From: Paenibacillus xylanivorans
Lineage (GTDB): Bacteria; Bacillota; Bacilli; Paenibacillales; Paenibacillaceae
Direction of reading: 5' to 3'
Assembly (NCBI RefSeq): GCF_001280595.1
Contig: NZ_LITU01000034.1
Location: forward strand, 19,374-83,373
Length of the DNA: 64,000 bases
In this document: positions 37,337-47,413 of the stretch, piece by piece
How positions within the stretch are numbered: the stretch's first letter is position 1
Layout: each line of letters starts with the position of its first letter
The notes under the pieces: model-generated
The model's database searches: none
Told to the model about the DNA's origin: nothing
Seen by the model: only the letters and a program-made list of their open reading frames with translations
Program-made: the position numbers and the translations under genes

Positions 37337-37575
37337 GTTGTGTCCTTGGGAGCTGAGCCAAAGGCAATGGCGACCTTTCGCGAACGAGGCAAGCCGTGAG
37401 CGTCCTCTCGTGGTAGAGCAGCCGTCCAGGATACCGGCAAGAGGCCGGTATCCTGGACGAGGCTGCGGGCACACAACAACCATTCACATAGCAAGACCCG
37501 ACCATTCACCACGCACCGCCTGTTTCGGGTGTCCAGAGGGCTGCGCCCTCTGGGGCCCTCCCTTGGAAGGGAGGG
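37337..37575 (+). repeat. GC-rich multi-hairpin intergenic element before uvrA
   Basis: Within the 515-base uvrB-uvrA gap are three perfect hairpins: (1) 37424-37438 with 37444-37458 (15 bp, GTCCAGGATACCGGC), extended by GCAGCC/GGCTGC across a 2-base bulge (37418-37466); (2) 37533-37553, CCAGAGGGC-TGC-GCCCTCTGG; (3) 37556-37575, CCCTCCCTT-GG-AAGGGAGGG. GTTGTGT (37337-37343) and ACACAAC (37471-37477) can close the first part. It is more GC-rich than its surroundings. The motifs of hairpins 2 and 3 look like a mobile, repeated palindromic sequence; nothing here supports a protein. Confidence 0.65.
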
Positions 37576-37628
37576 TTTGGGAGGGATCGAAAAGAATTTG
37601 ACTTTGACTTTTGAAAGGATGAATACCA

Positions 37629-40487
37629 TTGGCGAGCGAGAACATTGTCATCAAAGGCGCGCGAGCGCATAACCTCAAAAACATTGATATCACCATCCCG
37701 CGTGACCGTTTTGTTGTATTGACCGGTCTGAGTGGCTCAGGCAAGTCCTCGCTGGCTTTTGATACGATATATGCCGAAGGACAGCGACGTTACGTCGAAT
37801 CATTATCGGCTTATGCACGGCAGTTTCTGGGGCAGATGGAGAAACCGGATGTCGATTCTATTGAAGGATTGTCTCCGGCCATCTCCATAGATCAGAAAAC
37901 GACCAGTCGAAACCCGCGTTCTACCGTCGGAACCGTTACGGAAATCTATGATTACCTGCGTCTGTTATTTGCACGTGTGGGACATCCCCATTGCCCGGAT
38001 CATGGCGTGGAGATTACTTCCCAGACCGTAGAGCAGATGGTAGACCGCGTGATGCAATACCCAGAACGGACCCGGCTACAGATTTTGGCACCGATTGTCT
38101 CCGGTCGTAAGGGTGAACACAAAAGTGTGTTTTCCGATATCTCCAAGCAAGGTTTTGTTCGTGTTCGGGTGAACGGGGAGTTACGTGATCTGTCCGAAGA
38201 TATCCAATTGGAAAAGAACAAGAAACATACGATTGAAGTCGTCGTTGACAGGATTGTGATCAAGGAAGATGTGCAATCACGTTTGGCCGATTCTATCGAG
38301 ACTGCACTTAATCTGTCCGGTGGACAGTTATTGGTGGATATTATGGGTGAAGAAGAACTGCGTTTCAGTTCCAACTTTGCCTGCCCGGTGTGCGGATTCA
38401 GTATTGAAGAGCTGGCGCCGCGCATGTTTTCGTTCAACAGCCCATTTGGAGCCTGCCCGGATTGTGATGGATTAGGTGTCAAAATGATTGTTGATTCGGA
38501 CCTACTGGTGCCGGATCGAAGCAAAACAATTGAAGACGGTGCGTTTGATGCGTGGACAGGTGGCACATCAACCTATTATCCGCAGTTCCTCAAGTCGGTA
38601 TGCGAACACTTTAACATTCCGCAAAACGTACCTGTAGAAGATCTCCCTGCTGAACAAATGAACAAGCTTTTGCAGGGTACAGGTACGGAGAAAATTCGTT
38701 TCCGGTACGAGAATGATTTTGGACAACGGAAAGAAGCACTGGTCACCTTTGAAGGTATTGTGAATAATCTGGAGCGTCGTTACCGTGAGACAGCATCCGA
38801 AGGTATCCGTGAATTCATTGAAGGTTATATGAGTGCCAAGCCGTGTGGAACATGTAAAGGACAGCGACTGAAACGTGAAAGCCTTGCTGTTACTATTAAC
38901 GATCACAACATGGCGTATGTGACAAGTTTGTCCATTGGAGAAGCTGGCCGTTTCTTCGATTCGCTGCAATTGAGTGAGAAAGAAGAAATAATCGCCAAAC
39001 TTATTTTAAAAGAAATCAACAGCCGCCTTGGCTTCCTGGTGAACGTGGGTCTGGATTACCTAACCCTTAGCCGTGCTGCCGGAACGTTGTCCGGTGGTGA
39101 AGCCCAACGGATCAGGCTGGCGACACAAATTGGTTCCAGTCTGATGGGTGTGCTGTATATTCTGGACGAGCCAAGTATAGGTTTGCATCAACGGGATAAT
39201 GATCGTCTGATCTCCACACTCGCTCATATGCGGGATATCGGTAACACACTGATCGTGGTTGAACATGATGAAGATACGATGCTTGCCGCAGACTACATTA
39301 TCGATATTGGTCCGGGGGCAGGTATCCACGGTGGTACCATAATGTCGCAGGGTACACCGGAAGAAATCATGAATGATGAGAACTCGTTAACAGGTCAATA
39401 TCTGAGTGGGCGCAAGTTTATTCCGGTACGTACTGAACGCCGAAGTGTCGGGGACCGCTGGCTGGAAGTACGCGGAGCGAAGGAAAATAACCTGAAAAAC
39501 CTGAATGTAAAAATTCCGGTGGGTGTATTTACCGCAGTCACGGGTGTATCCGGCTCGGGTAAATCGACGCTAATTAATGAGATTTTATATAAAACGCTGG
39601 CTCGCGATCTGAACCGCGCTCGTGTACGTCCAGGTCAACACAAAGAGATTCGTGGTCTGGAACATATTGATAAAGTCATTGATATTGACCAGTCGCCAAT
39701 CGGACGGACACCACGTTCCAACCCGGCTACCTATACAGGTGTCTTTGATGACATCCGTGATCTGTTTGCACAGACCAATGAAGCCAAAGTGCGCGGATAC
39801 AAAAAAGGCCGGTTCAGTTTCAATATCAAAGGTGGACGTTGTGAAGCATGTCGCGGGGACGGCATTATCAAGATCGAGATGCACTTCTTGCCGGATGTCT
39901 ATGTTCCTTGTGAGGTCTGCAAAGGCAAACGGTACAATCGCGAAACCCTTGAAGTCAAATACAAAAATAAAAATATTGCAGATGTGCTGGGAATGACGGT
40001 TGAGGATGCAACACAATTCTTCGAGAACATTCCGAAAATTCATCGTAAAATGCAAACCTTGCTCGATGTGGGGTTGGGCTACATTAACTTGGGGCAGCCT
40101 GCAACAACCTTGTCCGGCGGTGAAGCACAACGCGTGAAGCTCGCTTCCGAGCTGTATCGTCGCAGTACGGGTAAAACTATTTATATTCTGGATGAGCCAA
40201 CGACTGGTCTTCATGTCGATGATATTGATCGTCTGCTGAACGTCCTGCACCGTCTGGTGGATTCTGGTGAATCGGTACTGGTTATCGAGCATAACCTGGA
40301 CGTTATCAAAACAGCCGATTATATCGTTGATCTGGGTCCAGAAGGTGGTAGTGGTGGCGGAACCATTGTTGCGACAGGTACGCCAGAGGATATTATTAAA
40401 GTGGAAGCTTCCTATACAGGTAAGTACTTGAAACCAGTACTGGAGCGGGATACGGAACGAAGCAAGACGCTACAATTGACGGAGTAA
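37629..40487 (+). CDS. uvrA: Excinuclease ABC subunit A
   Basis: Damage-recognition ATPase of nucleotide excision repair, 952 aa. Two ABC modules: Walker [13 protein letters not shown] (N-terminal) and [12 protein letters not shown] (residues ~640), each with an LSGGEAQR signature. Zinc modules CPVCGFS...CPDCDG and CEACRGDG...CEVCKG are intact. The start is TTG 37629, with AAAGGAT about ten bases upstream; [12 protein letters not shown] follows as in the family. Confidence 0.97.
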   Translation: MASENIVIKGARAHNLKNIDITIPRDRFVVLTGLSGSGKSSLAFDTIYAEGQRRYVESLSAYARQFLGQMEKPDVDSIEGLSPAISIDQKTTSRNPRSTVGTVTEIYDYLRLLFARVGHPHCPDHGVEITSQTVEQMVDRVMQYPERTRLQILAPIVSGRKGEHKSVFSDISKQGFVRVRVNGELRDLSEDIQLEKNKKHTIEVVVDRIVIKEDVQSRLADSIETALNLSGGQLLVDIMGEEELRFSSNFACPVCGFSIEELAPRMFSFNSPFGACPDCDGLGVKMIVDSDLLVPDRSKTIEDGAFDAWTGGTSTYYPQFLKSVCEHFNIPQNVPVEDLPAEQMNKLLQGTGTEKIRFRYENDFGQRKEALVTFEGIVNNLERRYRETASEGIREFIEGYMSAKPCGTCKGQRLKRESLAVTINDHNMAYVTSLSIGEAGRFFDSLQLSEKEEIIAKLILKEINSRLGFLVNVGLDYLTLSRAAGTLSGGEAQRIRLATQIGSSLMGVLYILDEPSIGLHQRDNDRLISTLAHMRDIGNTLIVVEHDEDTMLAADYIIDIGPGAGIHGGTIMSQGTPEEIMNDENSLTGQYLSGRKFIPVRTERRSVGDRWLEVRGAKENNLKNLNVKIPVGVFTAVTGVSGSGKSTLINEILYKTLARDLNRARVRPGQHKEIRGLEHIDKVIDIDQSPIGRTPRSNPATYTGVFDDIRDLFAQTNEAKVRGYKKGRFSFNIKGGRCEACRGDGIIKIEMHFLPDVYVPCEVCKGKRYNRETLEVKYKNKNIADVLGMTVEDATQFFENIPKIHRKMQTLLDVGLGYINLGQPATTLSGGEAQRVKLASELYRRSTGKTIYILDEPTTGLHVDDIDRLLNVLHRLVDSGESVLVIEHNLDVIKTADYIVDLGPEGGSGGGTIVATGTPEDIIKVEASYTGKYLKPVLERDTERSKTLQLTE

Positions 40488-40519
40488 ATACGCCAGTTTA
40501 CAGGTTGTTTGTGAATATC

Positions 40520-40596
40520 TAACCCTTCTTTTTGCGAAGTGTGAGGCATCGATGTATGATCTGATGTCTCTTCTTCCGAGGAGAAGGGTTTTCTGA
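40520..40596 (+). terminator. Terminator-like hairpin after uvrA
   Basis: AACCCTTCT pairs with AGAAGGGTT around a long, partly paired loop; followed by a short T-tract. Extent of the stem is approximate. Confidence 0.6.
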
Positions 40597-40632
40597 TATT
40601 TTGCCGTTGTGCCAATCTCAATATGACATCGG

Positions 40633-40837
40633 TGAAAGTGTTTACATATGAGCTAGAGCAAGCATTCCCTCATTCCACTGCCAAACTGGATTTTTTTCAT
40701 TTTTCTGGATGATAGGGCTTGCATTACAAGCAGGGTACAGATAACATAGAGGAAGATATTAGGGTATGCGTTAGCATTCGGCATTTTGCATCACTTGAAT
40801 CGGTTCTGGATACAAGTTGTAAATGAGAGTCTCATTT
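40633..40837 (+). promoter_or_regulatory. Region with cre-like site and 17-bp palindrome
   Basis: The 434-base gap between uvrA and the next gene holds TGAAAGTGTTTACA (40633-40646), which fits the CcpA cre consensus TGWAANCGNTNWCA except for one central base, and AAATGAGA-G-TCTCATTT (40821-40837), a perfect 8-1-8 inverted repeat similar in layout to Fur-family boxes. The palindrome lies about 85 bases before the small membrane gene. Both are resemblances only. Confidence 0.4.
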
Positions 40838-40921
40838 CAGTTTACTTCTTGCTGATTGGAATTCAATCATTGGATTAATGCAAAATGCATGTTCAACTAT
40901 GGTGAGGAGGTCTGTCTATCC

Positions 40922-41134
40922 ATGCTGTTTGCAGAAGCTGCCACGGCGAGTACTTCAAATTTTAATGCGTTTGATATTTTTGTCATCTTATTTACGATCC
41001 TGATTTTCATCGGAGTGGTTCGTCTGCTTCGCGCACCGAAGAAAAATTTGTTTGCAATCGGATTTGCAGTGGTCAGTCTGCTGGTATTCCTTTTGACGGA
41101 TTATGCCATGATTACCGGTTGGTTCGGTTCGTAG
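40922..41134 (+). CDS. Small two-helix membrane protein (DUF2759-like)
   Basis: A 70-aa protein with a short polar N-terminus and two hydrophobic helices (residues ~18-36 and ~44-65) joined by RLLRAPKKN. ATG 40922 follows a good ribosome binding site (AGGAGGT at 40906-40912, nine bases away). The pattern VVRLLRAPKKNLFAIGFAVVSLLVF recalls the DUF2759 family of short Bacillus membrane proteins; this is a weak guess and no function is known. A terminator follows, so it is probably a single-gene transcript. Confidence 0.65.
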   Translation: MLFAEAATASTSNFNAFDIFVILFTILIFIGVVRLLRAPKKNLFAIGFAVVSLLVFLLTDYAMITGWFGS

Positions 41135-41179
41135 AGACACCGCTGAATTTATTGAAAACAGCAAGTAGAAGAACAGACA

Positions 41180-41215
41180 AACACTTTCCAGGGAGTTAAG
41201 GAGGGTGTTTTTTTG
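41180..41215 (+). terminator. Terminator after the small membrane gene
   Basis: AACACTTTCC pairs with GGAGGGTGTT (two G-T), loop of 10, followed by a T-run. Confidence 0.8.
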
Positions 41216-41405
41216 TGTTTTGCAGAGTGGTTCGGATAATACGGTCTTCTCTATAGAAATTAGGTCTTAAAGCGATTGAACAGGAATAATTTGTATGTTA
41301 AATTGGAGGATACCGGTAGTGCAGATGATAGAGAAAGAGATTCAGTGATGGATCGTATGGTTCGGTTGCATAACGGAGGATGTATAGAGAGGGTTAGGTG
41401 AGAGA

Positions 41406-42572
41406 ATGAGAGTGTTGGGGAAAAAGGGTGTAGCCATACTGATGGCTGCTGTACTCTCGATCAGTGTTGCAGCAACGGCTGGAGCAGCGGAGTCTTCATC
41501 AGGAATGCAAGCCAAAGTGGTAGATGGACAAGTATATGTTAGCTCAAAAGATTTGGTCAAAGCGCTCGGAGGTAGTGGGCAATATGATGCCAAATCCGGA
41601 ACGTTTCAGTATAAGGGTAGTGAAGCAGTCCCGAAAGTGATTGAAAAAGTATCTCCGTCTGTTGTAGGCATCATCGGTAAATCTACTGAATCACAGGATG
41701 GAGTCACATCCGATCGCTATAATCTAGCTCATGGTACTGGCGTGATTATCCGCTCCAACGGCTGGATTGTGACGAATGCCCATGTGGTTGATGGGTTAAC
41801 CAATCCGCTGGTTGTGACGACCGATGGCAATACATATAAAATCACCAAAACATACAGTGACCCGTTAAGCGATATCGCTCTGATCAAAATTAATGCCAAG
41901 TCTCTTAAGCCGGCGACCTTCGCCAAAGCTTCACAGACAACCGTTGGAGAAACCGTTATTGCTATCGGTACACCAATCTCCTTCTCTTTGCGTAACTCGG
42001 CGACAGTAGGCGTAATCAGTGGTCTTAATCGGGGAGTGGAGGCCACCTATCGATTGATTCAAACAGATACCGCCATTAATCCAGGTAACAGCGGCGGACC
42101 GTTGGTCAACCTTAAAGGCGAAGTCGTCGGTATTAACTCTATGAAATTTTCAGCAGTGGGTATCGAGAGCATGGGGTTTTCGATTCCAGTAGATACCGTT
42201 CAATATATTATCAATCAGTTCTTTGAATACGGAAAAATCAAGCGTGCAAGCCTTGGCTTGCAACTGGAAGAGAGCTGGTCAGCGATTGTGGGCCTGCCTA
42301 CAGATGATCCTTTGACGATTACCGGCGTACTGTCAGCCCAAGCGAAGAAAGCGAAAATCAAAGAGGGGGATGTGTTATACAGTGTGGCAGGCACACGTGT
42401 GTCCTCTGTGGTGGATATTAATGAGCTGCTCAAAAAGTATGTGCCAGGACAGAAAGTCAAACTGGTGATGCAAACGGAAGGCGATATTGTCACTCGTACG
42501 GTGGTCCTTGCTGATCGAGCGGATATCCAAGACGATGAAGATGAGCAGTTCCCTGTAGATGAAGACCAATAA
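41406..42572 (+). CDS. Secreted HtrA-type serine protease with stalk-like and PDZ domains
   Basis: A 388-aa S1C protease. Signal peptide (residues ~1-28), a short copper-amine-oxidase-N-like stalk segment (~34-70; VDGQVYVSSKDLVKALGG), trypsin-like core with H126 (TNAHVV), D156 (SDIALIK) and S229 (GNSGGPL), a PDZ domain (~275-365), and an acidic tail. B. subtilis HtrA has a transmembrane anchor instead of a cleavable signal, so this protein is likely free or wall-associated. The next gene, 34 bases on, also encodes a stalk-domain protein; the two are probably co-expressed. Confidence 0.9.
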   Translation: MRVLGKKGVAILMAAVLSISVAATAGAAESSSGMQAKVVDGQVYVSSKDLVKALGGSGQYDAKSGTFQYKGSEAVPKVIEKVSPSVVGIIGKSTESQDGVTSDRYNLAHGTGVIIRSNGWIVTNAHVVDGLTNPLVVTTDGNTYKITKTYSDPLSDIALIKINAKSLKPATFAKASQTTVGETVIAIGTPISFSLRNSATVGVISGLNRGVEATYRLIQTDTAINPGNSGGPLVNLKGEVVGINSMKFSAVGIESMGFSIPVDTVQYIINQFFEYGKIKRASLGLQLEESWSAIVGLPTDDPLTITGVLSAQAKKAKIKEGDVLYSVAGTRVSSVVDINELLKKYVPGQKVKLVMQTEGDIVTRTVVLADRADIQDDEDEQFPVDEDQ

Positions 42573-42606
42573 AGCCCGGCGAGCAATCCGGATCCAGAGA
42601 GGACGA

Positions 42607-44514
42607 ATGAACGGAATGAAGAAATCTTTTTTACGTGTGCTGAGCACAGGTATGATAGCCGGGATGCTGAGTATTGGAGCGGCATTGCCTGCATGGGCAT
42701 CCGATCTTACGACAAGCGAGCTGCGGATCACCGCAGGTAGTACGAGTGCCTACATCAATGGCAGCAAGCAGACAATCGCTAAACCATATAAATTCAAAGG
42801 GGTTACGATGGTTCCCGTCGGTGTATTCAAGAAGGCTTTTGGAAGCGAAATTCGACTGGAGAAGAATGATGTGGTCAAAGTCAAAGAAGGTCCGCATACC
42901 GTCACCTTAACGATTGGCAGTTCGATTGCCTGGGTGGATGGTGTCAAAAAAGAGATGGGCGCAGCCCCAAAAATGATGAACGGGGTGCTCATGGTGCCAC
43001 TCCGCCCGGTAGCTGCGGGGATTGGAGCTACACTTGCCCCAAGCAGCTCAGGAGAGATGGTCATTCGTTTATTGCAAACGGATGGATCGACGGATGACGA
43101 CGAGGGCAGCATTAATCTGGATGAAGGCAAAACAAGAATTGGTAACAGTTATTATGGCTGGTCCATGAATTATCCATCCGACCTCATGATTCTGCAAACG
43201 GGTGAGCAGGAGCGTATGATGACTTTTGGCGCAGAGGACAGCAGTTATTATCTTGAAGTGTATGTGAGTGACCAGGATGTCAATCTGGATTCGGATGATT
43301 TGTTACAGCAGCTTGTTCAGGAAGCGAAAGAGGCCGGAGATACAGTGCTTGATCGGGAATCGATTGCCAAAGGGAAAACCCCATATGCCCGGATAGTGGT
43401 TAAAGATGCGGACGGTGTTTTATGGGAAATGCGTCAATATATCAAGGATGGTCGCCAATATGATGTATACCTCGCGGATTATGGAGCTCTGAATTACAAG
43501 GATCTGGGCAAACGTGCAGCGCTGCTCAACTCATTCCAACCTACGTATGTTCAGTCGGATCGTACGATTAAGGATCTTTCAACCGTGGATGAGGGTATGC
43601 GCTCTACCTGGAATGACGATTATGGCATTGAACTGAAGATTCCAGCAGGCTGGTCTATGGACAACACCCAGATGATATACGAAGCCAAGGATGGTGCATA
43701 TCTGCAACTTCGTGTTACATCTGCACCGAAGGGTGCGACAGTCCAGGAGTGGAGCGGCCAACTGGACAAGTGGATGCGTGAGACGTTCACGCCGGAAAGT
43801 TATGAGCCGATCAGTTCGTATACGATGGACGTATCAGGCGAGACTGCCGAAGTGAATGAATTCCGTTATAACTTTGGAGATGGATGGCAGACGGAGTTCG
43901 ATGTTCTTTTGCAAAAAAACGGGTATCGTTATTATGCAGAGTATACGTTCCCTGAGGAGCAGACGAAGGACCGTGAATGGTTTAAGAGTATCATGAAGAG
44001 TGTTGAGATTGATTTTGATACCGTATCCGATAATTTCGGACAGCTGGATGAAGACCCGTATTTGACAGATAAAACAAAAAACGTGACACGAACGTCCAAA
44101 CGTTATCATTATAGTGTGGATATTCCGCGTTACTGGACGCCGTACAATGATCGATTTGAGTATTCGCCTGTCGTTTATACCTTCACAGGTGGTCAATTCT
44201 CCATTGCCGCGAGTGAGGACAAATCCATTGAGATGACTGTCAGTCAACTTCGAGAGGCATATGCGGAAGCAACCAAAACGCGTAAAAACTTCAAATTGAT
44301 TAGCAGTGAGGAGATATCGTTTGCCGGTGTACCTGCGTTTTCCTTTATCTATCATGAAGTGGACAATGGTGTGCCGTATACCGGACGTCAGATCGTGTTT
44401 GAACAGAACGGAACGACGTATACGATAACAAGTGGGCTGAATGACGCCAACAAGACGGAAGTGCAGGCAGCAGCGCTGGAAAAAGCCGTGAACTCATTTA
44501 CTTTTATCAAATAA
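42607..44514 (+). CDS. Secreted protein: stalk domain plus three tandem PsbP/DcrB-like repeats
   Basis: A 635-aa secreted protein of unknown function. Signal peptide (residues ~1-32), a copper-amine-oxidase N-terminal (stalk) domain (~55-155; MVPVGVFKKAFG and LMVPLRPVAAGIG), then three repeats of about 130 aa: ~183-313, ~338-470 and ~499-634. Each opens with a strand pattern like YGWSMNYPSD, YGIELKIPAGW, YHYSVDIPRYW and closes with a helix ending LLNSF, IMKSV or AVNSF. The repeat recalls PsbP/DcrB-like folds. ATG 42607 follows AGAGAGG; ATG 42616 is possible. It may be a partner or substrate of the upstream protease. Confidence 0.75.
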   Translation: MNGMKKSFLRVLSTGMIAGMLSIGAALPAWASDLTTSELRITAGSTSAYINGSKQTIAKPYKFKGVTMVPVGVFKKAFGSEIRLEKNDVVKVKEGPHTVTLTIGSSIAWVDGVKKEMGAAPKMMNGVLMVPLRPVAAGIGATLAPSSSGEMVIRLLQTDGSTDDDEGSINLDEGKTRIGNSYYGWSMNYPSDLMILQTGEQERMMTFGAEDSSYYLEVYVSDQDVNLDSDDLLQQLVQEAKEAGDTVLDRESIAKGKTPYARIVVKDADGVLWEMRQYIKDGRQYDVYLADYGALNYKDLGKRAALLNSFQPTYVQSDRTIKDLSTVDEGMRSTWNDDYGIELKIPAGWSMDNTQMIYEAKDGAYLQLRVTSAPKGATVQEWSGQLDKWMRETFTPESYEPISSYTMDVSGETAEVNEFRYNFGDGWQTEFDVLLQKNGYRYYAEYTFPEEQTKDREWFKSIMKSVEIDFDTVSDNFGQLDEDPYLTDKTKNVTRTSKRYHYSVDIPRYWTPYNDRFEYSPVVYTFTGGQFSIAASEDKSIEMTVSQLREAYAEATKTRKNFKLISSEEISFAGVPAFSFIYHEVDNGVPYTGRQIVFEQNGTTYTITSGLNDANKTEVQAAALEKAVNSFTFIK

Positions 44515-44548
44515 TGCGAAATGCTGAAATAAAATAGGATACATGTTG

Positions 44549-44578
44549 CCGGAGGGTTAGAAGACCTTCCGGTTTTTC
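44549..44578 (+). terminator. Terminator after the stalk-repeat gene
   Basis: CCGGAGGGT pairs with ACCTTCCGG (one G-T) and is followed by five T. The rest of the 341-base gap to the next gene shows no gene or clear site. Confidence 0.85.
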
Positions 44579-44855
44579 GTATATGCATGTTGAGATGGAA
44601 ATGAAAATGACAAACGGTTTTTTCAGGAAAGCGTAGAAGAGTCGTTGCAGAAGTGGTACACTATACTAGTTCAGGAGTTATGACTGCTGTTCTGAAAAAT
44701 AAGAATGACTGTAGGCTTGGGAATCAGGCAATACAGACATAATGTATAGATATAGCGATACAGTGACAATGCAGATGTATGGAATCAAGGTACAGGATTT
44801 AACGTACAGGGTGTAGGGATGAAATCCGGCTATGCCGGTTATGGGGAGGATACAC

Positions 44856-47369
44856 ATGAAAACAGCAACAATACGAAGAGAAGACGTTGAGCTTCTGGCA
44901 CCCGCAGGTGACTGGGACTGTATGCGTTCGGCGGTAGCCAACGGTGCGGATGCGATTTTCTTCGGAGTCGAAAAATTTAATGCACGGGCACGGGCGAACA
45001 ATTTCCGTATGGACGAACTGCCGGAGATTATGGCGTTTTTGCACAGTTATGGCGTAAAAGGTTTTTTGACCTTTAATATATTGATTTTTGAAAATGAATT
45101 GACGGATGCCAAAGAACTGATCGATGCTTGTGTCGATGCAGGTGTGGACGCCGTGATTGTACAGGATTTGGGTTTGGTCAAAATGATCCGCGAGATCTCA
45201 CCGGACTTCCCGATTCACGGTTCAACTCAAATGACGATTACGTCACCGGAAGCGGTAGAGTTTACTAAACCGTTTGATATGGAACGTGTCGTTCTTGGAC
45301 GGGAGAACAACCTGAAGCAAATTCAGAAAATCGGAGAACAGGCGAAGTTGCCGATGGAAGTATTTGTTCACGGTGCATTGTGTGTCTCTTATTCCGGGCA
45401 ATGTCTGACTTCTGAAATGTGGGGCGGACGTTCCGCCAACCGTGGGGAATGTGCACAGGCTTGTCGTCTGCCGTACGACCTGATGGTGGATGGCGAGCAT
45501 AAACCAATGGGCGATGTGGCATATCTGCTGTCTCCGAAGGATCTGGCTGCGATTGACTTGATGCCGGAACTGATCGAGGCTGGGGTAACTTCCTTCAAAA
45601 TCGAAGGACGTCTCAAAACGCCGGAATACGTAGCTAACGTGGTGAGCAAATACCGCAAAGCGATCGACCGTTACTTTGATGGAGATAACACGCCACCAAG
45701 TAAGGAAGAAGTTCGCGAATTGCAGCAGAGCTTCTCTCGTGGATTCACGCACGGTTTCCTGAGCGGTACAAACAATAAAGAGCTGGTTGATGGCACGTTC
45801 CCGAAAAGCCGTGGCGTCTACCTGGGTCGTGTAGACCAAGTATTACGGGATGGTGTCGTCCTGAAGCTGGATGCACCAGTTAAACGTGGAGACGGAATCG
45901 TATTTGATGCCGGAGATCCGACGAAGAAAGAAGAAGGCGGACGTGTCTACGATGTACGTCGCAAAGGCGTGAAGCTTGAAGGCGAAGCGGAAGAAGGCTG
46001 GATCGTGGACGTTGTACCAGGCCGCAGTGACGTGGACCTGCGCCGTGTGAACGTTGGCGACAAAGTGTGGAAAACGAATGATCCGGCGCTGGACAAACGT
46101 CTGCGTCAGAGCTTTGAAACTGAGAAGCCTTATCGTATCTTCCCGGTAAACGTGAAAGTCATTGGCAGCCCGGGGCAGCCGCTTAGCACATGGTGGACGG
46201 ACGTACAGAAGGGTACGACGGTCCGTGTGAATTCCGAGATGGAACTGGATATTGCCCAGAAGCGTCCAATGACGCATGAACTGCTCGAAGAGCAATTCGG
46301 ACGTCTGGGCGGCACCGTGTTCCAGCTGGAAGAATTGGACGTCAACCTGCACGGTGACGTCATCATCCCGATGCGCGAGTTGAATAACATTCGCCGTCAG
46401 GCGGTGGAACAACTCGCGGGTGAGCGCCCTAAATCGCCCGTCTACGTGAAACGTGCGGTGGAAGTCTACGGCGATGCGGTTAAACCGGCATCGCCAGTGG
46501 CTCGCGGTCAAGCGGAGCTGACCGCGCTCTGCCGCAGCCTGCCACAAGTGGAGGCAGCGCTGGAAGCAGGCGTCGGCATGATCTACGCCGACTTCGAGTT
46601 TATCAAGCAGTTCCCGGCAGCAGTGGAAGCCGTTCGTGCCGCAGGCCGCAAGATTGCGTTGGCAACACCACGCATTCATATGCCTGGCGAGAACGGGTAT
46701 CACAACAACATCTTGCGTTTGCAGCCGGATGCTGTGCTCGTACGTAATACGGGTGCGTTGTACTTCTACTTGCGCCATCGGATGGAGAACCCAGATGCGA
46801 AGCACCCGGAATTGATCGGTGACTTCTCACTCAACATCGCCAATCACAAAGCAGTGGAATTGTTCCTGGAAGCAGGTTGTGACTGGATTACTCCTTCTTA
46901 TGACCTGAACATTCAGCAAATGGTTGATTTGCTGGGACACTCCCGTACAAATCAGACGGAAGTCGTTATTCATCAGCATCTGCCGATGTTCCATACCGAG
47001 CACTGTGTGTACTGCACGTTTATGAGTGAAGGCACGGACTTTACGAACTGTGGACGTCCATGTGAAGATCACCGGGCTTCCTTGCAAGACCGGATCGGCA
47101 TGTCCCACCCGGTACGTGTGGACGAAGGTTGCCGCAATACCGTTTATAATGCGGTGGAGCAATCCGGTGCCGAATATTTGACCAACTTCATGGATCTGGG
47201 TGTATCCCGCTACCGTGTGGAATTCCTGGAGGAAACTCCTGAACAGGTACGTGAGGTTATTGATCTGTACAATCGTGCACTGCGCGGTGAGATCAGTGGT
47301 ACACAAGTATGGAAAACACTGAAAGCAACGAACCAGCTTGGTGTAACGCGTGGTCAACTGGTGAAATAA
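44856..47369 (+). CDS. U32 family protein (RlhA/TrhP-like), long form
   Basis: An 837-aa member of the U32 family. Residues ~10-330 hold the core (VELLAPAGDWDCMRSAVANGADAIFFG, IHGSTQMTITS, EVFVHGALCVSYSGQC and RGECAQACRLPYDL) and a middle part of about 200 residues looks like the DUF3656 insert. A second U32-like half follows with Cys-rich HCVYCTFMSEGTDFTNCGRPCEDH, likely metal or Fe-S ligands. Members studied in E. coli (RlhA, TrhP) hydroxylate C2501 in 23S rRNA or U34 in tRNA; true collagenase activity is doubtful. ATG 44856 follows GGGGAGGA. Confidence 0.83.
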   Translation: MKTATIRREDVELLAPAGDWDCMRSAVANGADAIFFGVEKFNARARANNFRMDELPEIMAFLHSYGVKGFLTFNILIFENELTDAKELIDACVDAGVDAVIVQDLGLVKMIREISPDFPIHGSTQMTITSPEAVEFTKPFDMERVVLGRENNLKQIQKIGEQAKLPMEVFVHGALCVSYSGQCLTSEMWGGRSANRGECAQACRLPYDLMVDGEHKPMGDVAYLLSPKDLAAIDLMPELIEAGVTSFKIEGRLKTPEYVANVVSKYRKAIDRYFDGDNTPPSKEEVRELQQSFSRGFTHGFLSGTNNKELVDGTFPKSRGVYLGRVDQVLRDGVVLKLDAPVKRGDGIVFDAGDPTKKEEGGRVYDVRRKGVKLEGEAEEGWIVDVVPGRSDVDLRRVNVGDKVWKTNDPALDKRLRQSFETEKPYRIFPVNVKVIGSPGQPLSTWWTDVQKGTTVRVNSEMELDIAQKRPMTHELLEEQFGRLGGTVFQLEELDVNLHGDVIIPMRELNNIRRQAVEQLAGERPKSPVYVKRAVEVYGDAVKPASPVARGQAELTALCRSLPQVEAALEAGVGMIYADFEFIKQFPAAVEAVRAAGRKIALATPRIHMPGENGYHNNILRLQPDAVLVRNTGALYFYLRHRMENPDAKHPELIGDFSLNIANHKAVELFLEAGCDWITPSYDLNIQQMVDLLGHSRTNQTEVVIHQHLPMFHTEHCVYCTFMSEGTDFTNCGRPCEDHRASLQDRIGMSHPVRVDEGCRNTVYNAVEQSGAEYLTNFMDLGVSRYRVEFLEETPEQVREVIDLYNRALRGEISGTQVWKTLKATNQLGVTRGQLVK

Positions 47370-47413
47370 TAGAACGAAACCGGAACAAACAGTAACAGGC
47401 ATGAAGTATGAAG

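Noticed and set aside
37186..37575. CRISPR array in the uvrB-uvrA gap
   Set aside because: The hairpins are different from one another and are not evenly spaced; no direct repeats with spacers.
37601..37615. Repeated TTTGACTTTGAC before uvrA as a CtsR box
   Set aside because: The hepta-repeats lack the three-base NAN spacing of the CtsR operator and uvrA is not a heat-shock gene.
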